This document shows positions 5,915 to 11,792 of a stretch of DNA of 11,792 nucleotides, piece after piece. Positions within the stretch are counted from its first letter, which is position 1. Each line of letters begins with the position of its first letter. The notes under the pieces were generated by a model that was given only the letters and a program-made list of their open reading frames with translations, searched no databases and had not been told where the DNA came from. This DNA is from CAYNGH01 sp964396845 (GTDB lineage Bacteria > Vulcanimicrobiota > JAJTBE01 > CAYNGH01), in the NCBI GenBank assembly GCA_964396845.1, contig CAYNGH010000108.1, forward strand, positions 1 through 11,792, given 5' to 3'. Made by a program: the position numbers and the translations under genes.

Positions 5915-7702
5915 ATGAAAATTCTTGTGGGAACAGGAACCTGCGGTGTATCTGCAGGGGCCGGCGGTGTGCTTTCTTCTTTAAAGGAAGAGCTGGAAAA
6001 AAACAGCCTGGATATAACCGTGGGAGAAACAGGCTGTATGGGCATGTGTTACCGGGAAGTTCTTGTGGAGATAATCGACGGCGAAGCAACCCGGCTTTAC
6101 GGCGATGTCACTCCCAAGAAAGTCCCCCGGATTGTTGCAGAAGACATCCTGGGGGGAAAACCCGTGGACAAGTGGATTGTTCGGGACAAGACACCCCGGC
6201 CCGACGGCAGTTTTTTTGCCCGCCAGAAGCGGGTAGTGCTTCGAAACTGCGGAATCATAGATCCTGAATCCATCGATGACTATATCAGCCGGAGCGGTTA
6301 TCTGGCCCTTGAGAAGGCATTGAAACTGCTTGATCCCGGACAGGTGATTGATCAGGTGAAGGAATCAGGCCTCCGGGGCCGGGGAGGAGCGGGCTTCCCT
6401 ACGGGACTCAAATGGGATTTTGCCCGCAAAGCCCGGGATGATACAAAATACCTGATATGCAATGCCGACGAGGGAGATCCCGGAGCCTTCATGGATCGCT
6501 CCATTCTGGAAGGGGATCCCCACTCGGTCATCGAGGGTATGATTATCTCCGCTTATGCCATCGGCGCCGGTGAGGGTTATCTTTATGTGCGGGCGGAATA
6601 TCCCCTGGCGGTGAAAAGGCTTCGGCGGGCCATAACCCAGGCGGAAGAAAGAAACTTTCTGGGGGATAATATCCTGGGGACGGATTTTTCCTTTCACCTG
6701 AAGATAAAAGAAGGGGCCGGGGCTTTCGTGTGCGGAGAGGAAACCGCCCTGATAGCCTCCATCGAAGGCCGGCGGGGAATGCCCAGAGTCCGCCCGCCGT
6801 TCCCCGCCAGCAAAGGCCTGTGGGGGCATCCCACCAACATCAACAATGTGGAAACCTTTGCCAATGTGCCATGGATAATCCAGAATGGCCCTGAAGCCTA
6901 TGCCTCTATGGGGGTGGGCAAGTCCCGGGGGACCAAGGTATTTGCTCTGGCGGGCAAAGTGAAACGCACGGGCCTTATCGAAGTGGAGATGGGCATCAGC
7001 CTCCGGGAGATAATTTTTGACATATGCGGAGGCATTGCAAACAACAGGAAACTCAAGGCGGTTCAGTTAGGAGGGCCATCGGGGGGATGTCTTCCCCTGG
7101 ACCTTATCGACACGGTGGTTGACTACGAGAGTATAAACCAGACCGGCGCCATCATGGGATCCGGCGGAGTGATTGTCATCGACGACACTACCTGCATGGT
7201 GGAGGTGGCCCGGTTCTTTTTGTCCTTCACTCAGAATGAATCCTGCGGAAAATGTGTTTTCTGCAGAATCGGCACCAAGCGGATGCTGGAGATTCTGGAA
7301 AAAATCACCCAGGGCCGGGCTTGTATGGAGGATCTGGATACCTTGAAGGATCTGGCATACAAGGTGAAGGACACTTCCCTTTGCGGTCTGGGCCAGACTG
7401 CTCCCAACCCGGTGCTGACGACTCTAAAGTATTTCCGTGACGAATACGAGGCTCACATCAGGGAGGGCTGTTGTCCTGCGGGGCAGTGTCCGGCTCTGAC
7501 GAGATTTTCCATCCTTCCCGACAAGTGCATCGGTTGCGGAGCCTGCATCAGGGCATGTCCCACCAATGCCGTAACGGGAAAGCCCAAAGAACTCCATTCC
7601 ATCATCGAGCATTTATGCATCAAGTGCGGTATGTGCCGGGTTGCCTGCCGGTTTGACGCAGTGGAAACTGCCGGACTGCTGACAACATCACACAAGAGTT
7701 AA
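5915..7702 (+). CDS. NuoF/HydB-like NADH- and FMN-binding subunit of an electron-bifurcating oxidoreductase (Stn/Hyd type)
   Basis: The 595-residue protein has the HydB layout. Residues about 1-85 are a thioredoxin-like domain (C10, C41, C45). Residues about 120-440 are the 51-kDa core, with GLRGRGGAGFPTG (152-164) for NADH, and the FMN-site segments CNADEGDPGAFMDR and GAGAFVCGEETALIASIEG. A [4Fe-4S] site follows (C444, C447, C450, C490). Residues 538-578 hold two ferredoxin clusters (C538/C541/C544/C548 and C568/C571/C574/C578). It oxidises or reduces NAD at the FMN, the proposed bifurcation site in HydABC and Stn enzymes, and is cytoplasmic. The two extra C-terminal clusters and the N-terminal domain separate it from respiratory NuoF and fit ferredoxin as second partner. 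The N-terminal domain shows only three of the four usual cysteines. The ATG at 5915 follows AAGGGG; the next gene begins 12 bases after the stop. Confidence 0.94.
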   Translation: MKILVGTGTCGVSAGAGGVLSSLKEELEKNSLDITVGETGCMGMCYREVLVEIIDGEATRLYGDVTPKKVPRIVAEDILGGKPVDKWIVRDKTPRPDGSFFARQKRVVLRNCGIIDPESIDDYISRSGYLALEKALKLLDPGQVIDQVKESGLRGRGGAGFPTGLKWDFARKARDDTKYLICNADEGDPGAFMDRSILEGDPHSVIEGMIISAYAIGAGEGYLYVRAEYPLAVKRLRRAITQAEERNFLGDNILGTDFSFHLKIKEGAGAFVCGEETALIASIEGRRGMPRVRPPFPASKGLWGHPTNINNVETFANVPWIIQNGPEAYASMGVGKSRGTKVFALAGKVKRTGLIEVEMGISLREIIFDICGGIANNRKLKAVQLGGPSGGCLPLDLIDTVVDYESINQTGAIMGSGGVIVIDDTTCMVEVARFFLSFTQNESCGKCVFCRIGTKRMLEILEKITQGRACMEDLDTLKDLAYKVKDTSLCGLGQTAPNPVLTTLKYFRDEYEAHIREGCCPAGQCPALTRFSILPDKCIGCGACIRACPTNAVTGKPKELHSIIEHLCIKCGMCRVACRFDAVETAGLLTTSHKS

Positions 7703-7714
7703 GAGGTAAAAATT

Positions 7715-10700
7715 ATGGCCCAGATTAAAATCAACATAAACGGAAAAGAAATATCCGCCGACGAAAACCTGACCATTCTTCAGGTGGTGCGAAACAATAT
7801 GCTGGATGATATTCCCACCCTCTGCTACGAAGAACGGTTGGGGCATATTTCATCGTGCTTTTTGTGCGTGGTGGAAGTAGAAGGTGCCCGGGGGCTGGTC
7901 CCTTCCTGCTCCACGGTCATCCGGGAAGGAATGGTGGTCAGGACCCGCACGGAAAAAGTCATGGAAGCCCGCAGAACCTGCCTTGAGCTTCTTTTTTCTG
8001 ATCATTACGCCGACTGCATCAGCCCATGCGCCATGGAATGTCCCGCAGGGGTTGACATTCAGGGGTATCTTTCCCTGGTGCGAAAGGGCATGTATGCCGA
8101 GGCGGTGGAGCTTATCAAGGAAAAAAACCCTCTTCCCATAGTATGCGGTCGGGTATGCGTCCGCAAGTGCGAGGTGGGTTGCCGGCGGAATATCATCGAT
8201 GATCCGGTGGGGATAAACTATCTGAAGCATTTTGCTGCAGAATCCGATGAAGGCATGAAATACCGTCCTGTGGTGAAGCCCCGCCGGGGTAAATCCGTGG
8301 CAGTGGTGGGAGGAGGCCCCGGGGGGCTTTCCGGAGCTTATTATCTGGCAACAGAAGGCTATGATGTGACCATTTACGAAGGGATGCCCCACGCCGGGGG
8401 AATGCTCCGGTATGGAATCCCCCAATACCGACTGCCCAAGGAACTGTTGGATCAGGAGATAAAGTCCATTACTGATCTGGGAGTGGTGATTCATTGCAAC
8501 CAGCGGTTGGGCCGGGATTTCACCCTGACGGAACTGCGGGAAAAATACGATGGGGTCCTTCTGACATTAGGTTCCTGGGGGGCATCCCGGATGAGGGCGG
8601 AAAACGAAGATGCTCCGGGAGTGCTGTCGGGGCTGGAGGTTCTCCGGCAGGTAGCGGAAGGCCGACTGAAAAAGCTTGAGGGCCGGGTTCTGGTGGTGGG
8701 CGGTGGCAACACCGCCATAGATGTCAGCAGAACATCGGTGAGGCTTGGAGCCGATGAAACGGTGATCCTATACCGTCGCACCGAGGCCCAGATGCCCGCC
8801 CATCAGGATGAGATAGACGAGGCCCGGCATGAAGGGGTTCTGTTCAAGTTCCTGACGGCCCCTGTGGGAGTCGTTACCGATTCTTCCGGACGGGCCATGG
8901 GGCTGGAGTGTGACCGGATGGAGCTTGGCCCTCCCGACAAGAGCGGAAGGCCCCGCCCGGTAAAAATCGAAGGATCCCGATATGTGGAGCCGGCCCGGTG
9001 GATTATTTCCGCCATCGGCCAGTCGTCGGATCTGGAATGCCTCAAGGACGAAGGCTGTCCTCCCCGGCTGGACAAGTGGGGAAATATATGGGTGGATGAA
9101 AACACCATGGAAACCAGTATTCCGGGGGTTTTCTCTGCGGGGGATGTGGTCACCGGCGCAGCGACGGTCATCGAGGGCATAGCCGGCGGACGGCGGGCAG
9201 CTTTGGCCATTCATCAGAAGCTCTCGGGGGAAAAGGTGAATTTGACAAAGAAGGAATTCACCGTCCGGCGGGATATGTTCGGCCCGGTAACTTGCGAGGA
9301 CCTGCCTTGTTTTCAGGAGTGTTCCCGGCTGATTATGCCCCAGCGGGATCCCGGCGAGAGGATTGGGGACTTTGTCCCGGTGGAGCTGGGGATTGCCCGG
9401 GAAGATGTCACCAGGGAAACCACCCGGTGTTTTGAATGCGGATGTCTTGAGGTGGACAGCTGTCTGCTTCGTCTTTATGGCGAGGAATACGGAGTTCTGC
9501 CGGAACGTTATCTGGGGGAGGTGAACCGCTACAAGGTTGACCGGGAACATCCCTTTATCCAGATTGATCCCAACAAGTGCATCCAGTGCGGACGTTGCAT
9601 CAGGACATGCGAGGGGATCCTGGGAGGTTCCGCCCTGGGGTTTGTGAACCGGGGATTCAGGACTTATGTTGCTCCCTCCATGGAAATGCCTCTGGCCAGA
9701 ACCGATTGCATCTCCTGCGGAAACTGCATCGATTCGTGTCCCACCGGAGCTCTGTCGGAAAACCAGACCCTCCTGGCCCGCACAGATGAAGGGGTGAAGG
9801 ATCATCCCGGCATCTGCACATTCTGCAGTGTCGGATGCCGAATCAACATAAAAACCTTTGGCCGGGATTTGCGGATCCGATCAAACCGGGACCAGTTCAC
9901 CGGCTTTGGGGACTACCTCTGCCGGCGGGGCCGGTTTGGAAGCAGTTACATCGCATCTGCCGACAGGCTCCGATACCCCTTCAGGACCGATGGGGATAGA
10001 GTCAGCCCTGTCACATGGGATGAGGCTTTCAAGACCATGGCGGAGAGGCTTTCGTCGGTGGTGAAGAACCATGGCAGGGATTCGGTGGCGGTATTATTAT
10101 CCCCCCGGCTCACCAACGAAGAGATTTTTGCAGGGGTGACCCTTGCCCGGAAGGTTCTTCTGACGGATATGGCGGGATCCTTCGGGGAGATTTTCCGCCA
10201 GGGGGATCATCACCGGCTGGATTCAATGCTGGGCCATACCGTGTCCACTCTGTCCATAAATGATCTGGATGAAGTAGATGAAGGGGATCTGATCCTGGTG
10301 GTCAACGCAGATCCTGTGAAGACCCATCCGCCTCTGGGCTGGAAAATCCGCAAAGCCGCCAGAGAGGGAAAACCGGTGGCGGTGATAAGCTCCACCCGCA
10401 CAGGTCTTGGCATGTGGGCAAAACAGTGGATTCAGCCCCGCCGGGGAACCATCACCCACCTGATAAACTCCCTTTGCCGGGGAATCATTCAGGGCCACCA
10501 TTATAATCGGGAGTTTGTTTCCCAGAGAGTCCGGGGGATGGATTCCATATGGCCAAAACTGGAGAGCTTCACACCTGAGATGGCGGGGAAAGCCTGCGGA
10601 ATCGCCCCGGAAGAGATAACCCGTCTGGCGGGGATGATTGCTTCGTCATCCAGAATTATCGTAGTTTATGACAGCCACCGATCTCTTGACAGAGCAGGGG

Positions 10701-11497
10701 GAGATTTGGAAGCCCTGGGGAATCTTCTCCTCCTCACGGGGAACCTGGGGGATGCAGGGAAGGGGCTGATCCTCCTGCAACAGGGAGCCAACACCACCGG
10801 GCTGATGGATATGGGAGCGGAACCGGGACACACGCCGGAAGGATATGTTCCGCCAGAAACCAGCCTCAGGGAGATGATGGAATCCCGCAAAATCAAAGCC
10901 GTTCTGGCCATCGGAGAAGATCCCTTAAATGATCCCGATAACGCCGGTTTGTTACAATCCCTGGAGTTTCTCGGCGTAATCGATCTGTTTGAATCAAAAA
11001 CCGCCCAAAGAGCTGATCTGGTCCTGCCGGGATCTGCCCCGGCAGAATCAGGAGGTTCCTTCACCCGGATGGATCGGAAAATCCAGCGGTTTGCCCCGGC
11101 CACTAAACCGCCGGGAGGAAAAACAACCCTTGAGATTATAATCCAGCTGGCAAAGGAGATGGGATCATCCCTGGGGTTTGATGGTTACCAAGAGGCCTGG
11201 AACGCATTGGCCAAGGCAAATCCCCTCTATGGAGCCGTGAAGCTTGACAGCGAAGATGATAGCTCCCATTACTGGACCGACGGCTCTCCTGCAGGTTGTC
11301 CATATCTATACCGGGACAAATTCGCCACCATTGACGGAATGGGGCATCTTGTGGCTGTGGAAGTGTCGGATGTGTCGGAAAAAATCTGGCCCCCGGAAGA
11401 ATACCCCCTGGACGTGGTGGAAACCCGATACCGCTGGCAGATTCAGGAACTGCTTTTTAAAACAGAATCCTTCCCCACGGCCTTATGCTGTTTATGA
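7715..11497 (+). CDS. NuoG-GltD/NfnB fusion subunit with a degenerate molybdopterin-oxidoreductase domain (StnC-like)
   Basis: The 1260-residue protein has these domains in order: NuoG-type [2Fe-2S] (C37, C48, C51, C65); H97-C101-C105-C109 and CGRVC-x3-C-x3-C (144-156), entering a GltD/NfnB-type module with FAD site GGGPGG (199-204) and nucleotide site GGGNTA (329-334), to about 505; a Cys-rich motif (C572, C575, C577, C583); two ferredoxin clusters (C622-C632 and C665-C675); the molybdopterin-oxidoreductase [4Fe-4S] site (C701, C704, C708, C736); and a molybdopterin-oxidoreductase-like domain (about 740-1235). In formate dehydrogenase FdhF the last domain carries Sec140-His141; here the aligned residues are F827-R828, and no in-frame TGA occurs. 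The protein ends where the C-terminal molybdopterin-binding domain would begin. With the preceding NuoE- and NuoF-like genes this matches the StnABC transhydrogenase described from Sporomusa, in which this subunit handles NADPH. Formate dehydrogenase is the automatic label but fits poorly. The start has AAGAGG upstream. Confidence 0.9.
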   Translation: MAQIKININGKEISADENLTILQVVRNNMLDDIPTLCYEERLGHISSCFLCVVEVEGARGLVPSCSTVIREGMVVRTRTEKVMEARRTCLELLFSDHYADCISPCAMECPAGVDIQGYLSLVRKGMYAEAVELIKEKNPLPIVCGRVCVRKCEVGCRRNIIDDPVGINYLKHFAAESDEGMKYRPVVKPRRGKSVAVVGGGPGGLSGAYYLATEGYDVTIYEGMPHAGGMLRYGIPQYRLPKELLDQEIKSITDLGVVIHCNQRLGRDFTLTELREKYDGVLLTLGSWGASRMRAENEDAPGVLSGLEVLRQVAEGRLKKLEGRVLVVGGGNTAIDVSRTSVRLGADETVILYRRTEAQMPAHQDEIDEARHEGVLFKFLTAPVGVVTDSSGRAMGLECDRMELGPPDKSGRPRPVKIEGSRYVEPARWIISAIGQSSDLECLKDEGCPPRLDKWGNIWVDENTMETSIPGVFSAGDVVTGAATVIEGIAGGRRAALAIHQKLSGEKVNLTKKEFTVRRDMFGPVTCEDLPCFQECSRLIMPQRDPGERIGDFVPVELGIAREDVTRETTRCFECGCLEVDSCLLRLYGEEYGVLPERYLGEVNRYKVDREHPFIQIDPNKCIQCGRCIRTCEGILGGSALGFVNRGFRTYVAPSMEMPLARTDCISCGNCIDSCPTGALSENQTLLARTDEGVKDHPGICTFCSVGCRINIKTFGRDLRIRSNRDQFTGFGDYLCRRGRFGSSYIASADRLRYPFRTDGDRVSPVTWDEAFKTMAERLSSVVKNHGRDSVAVLLSPRLTNEEIFAGVTLARKVLLTDMAGSFGEIFRQGDHHRLDSMLGHTVSTLSINDLDEVDEGDLILVVNADPVKTHPPLGWKIRKAAREGKPVAVISSTRTGLGMWAKQWIQPRRGTITHLINSLCRGIIQGHHYNREFVSQRVRGMDSIWPKLESFTPEMAGKACGIAPEEITRLAGMIASSSRIIVVYDSHRSLDRAGGDLEALGNLLLLTGNLGDAGKGLILLQQGANTTGLMDMGAEPGHTPEGYVPPETSLREMMESRKIKAVLAIGEDPLNDPDNAGLLQSLEFLGVIDLFESKTAQRADLVLPGSAPAESGGSFTRMDRKIQRFAPATKPPGGKTTLEIIIQLAKEMGSSLGFDGYQEAWNALAKANPLYGAVKLDSEDDSSHYWTDGSPAGCPYLYRDKFATIDGMGHLVAVEVSDVSEKIWPPEEYPLDVVETRYRWQIQELLFKTESFPTALCCL

Positions 11498-11636
11498 TAA
11501 CTCCCAACAACAACCACAGGGTTTTCTTGGAGAGGTTTTCAGGGGGCGGAGGGTTCGGGGGAAGCCCAGAACCAAGAGTTGCAGTCAAAATCAAGTCTGA
11601 ATCGGCCCGAGCGTTATATCTTAACGATCATGGGCA

Positions 11637-11722
11637 TCTCGACTCATATTTCCCCCATTTTCTAAAAATGGGTCCCGACTCATATTCCCCGATTCTAAAT
11701 CGGGCACTTCCAAAGTGTCCCA
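11637..11722. repeat. Tandem direct repeats each followed by a perfect CTA-loop hairpin
   Basis: CGACTCATATT occurs at 11640-11650 and 11676-11686, a 36-base offset. Each copy runs through a C-rich stretch into a perfect hairpin with loop CTA: CCCATTTT/AAAATGGG (11654-11672) and CCCGATT/AATCGGG (11688-11704). The stem sequences differ but keep complementarity. A third, imperfect hairpin (GGGCACTT/AAGTG-T-CCC) follows at 11702-11721. The array is not a good terminator because no T run follows. The rest of 11498-11792 shows no gene with a ribosome site; a minus-strand frame open from the right edge to 11628 covers the repeats but has no recognisable domain. Confidence 0.75.
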
Positions 11723-11792
11723 CGGCCCGAGGATGGGTTTTTGCCGGGTTGGTTTGACAGTCTGCATCGGCCTTGATCCTTTCATCTGGCAT

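Noticed and set aside
8768..9805. Minus-strand open frame of 345 codons inside the fusion gene
   Set aside because: Antisense to well-defined GltD and ferredoxin domains, with no recognisable domain of its own; a by-product of GC-rich codon use.
7715..11497. Straight annotation as formate dehydrogenase alpha subunit
   Set aside because: No Sec or Cys at the catalytic position and no C-terminal pterin-binding domain; the partners and fusion fit an Stn-type transhydrogenase better.
5298..11497. Part of a respiratory complex I (nuo) operon
   Set aside because: No membrane subunits or NuoB/C/D/I genes, the NuoF-like protein has HydB-type extra clusters, and the NuoG-like protein carries a GltD module.
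11485..11757. Plus-strand open frame of 90 codons after the fusion gene
   Set aside because: No ribosome-binding site, no recognisable domain, and it reads through the hairpin array; it overlaps the end of the real gene.

Overview
The window reads as bacterial chromosome from a strict anaerobe. GC content is moderate, Shine-Dalgarno sites are clear, and hairpin/T-run terminators are present. The dominant feature is an iron-sulfur flavoprotein operon of the kind used by fermenters, acetogens and syntrophs to balance NADH, NADPH and ferredoxin. The phylum cannot be fixed from the sequence alone.

Left half (about 1-3890, all minus strand). A receiver-PAS signalling gene runs off the left edge (1-931) and has its own extended -10 promoter. 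A perfect hairpin terminator (1031-1057) separates it from a gene for a secreted, histidine-rich protein of unknown function (1082-1909). Next is a two-gene unit read leftward: a membrane-anchored SPOR-domain protein with a very long Pro-Thr linker (3080-3889), followed by ribF (riboflavin kinase/FAD synthetase), whose start region touches the SPOR stop codon.

Divergent control region (3890-4091). It holds two dyad symmetries, a candidate rightward promoter, and a leader RNA whose two ends can form a 12-bp helix. That helix covers the ribosome-binding region of the aminotransferase gene, which also contains a run of 12 G.

Right half (4092-11497, all plus strand). A class I/II aminotransferase is followed after 15 bases by a NuoE/HydC-like subunit. 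After a hairpin terminator/attenuator come a NuoF/HydB-like flavoprotein and a 1260-residue fusion protein. The fusion joins a NuoG-type ferredoxin domain, a GltD/NfnB-type FAD and NAD(P)H module, two ferredoxin clusters and a molybdopterin-oxidoreductase-like domain. That last domain has Phe where formate dehydrogenases have catalytic Sec/Cys, and it lacks the usual C-terminal molybdopterin-binding domain. The trio therefore looks like an Stn-type electron-bifurcating transhydrogenase (NADH, ferredoxin, NADPH) and not a formate dehydrogenase or complex I. FAD and FMN made by the neighbouring ribF product are cofactors of such a complex, though ribF is transcribed the other way and the link may be chance.

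The last 295 bases (11498-11792) have no convincing gene. They contain a tandem pair of direct repeats, each followed by a perfect hairpin with the same CTA loop, and a third imperfect hairpin. This may be the edge of a mobile element.
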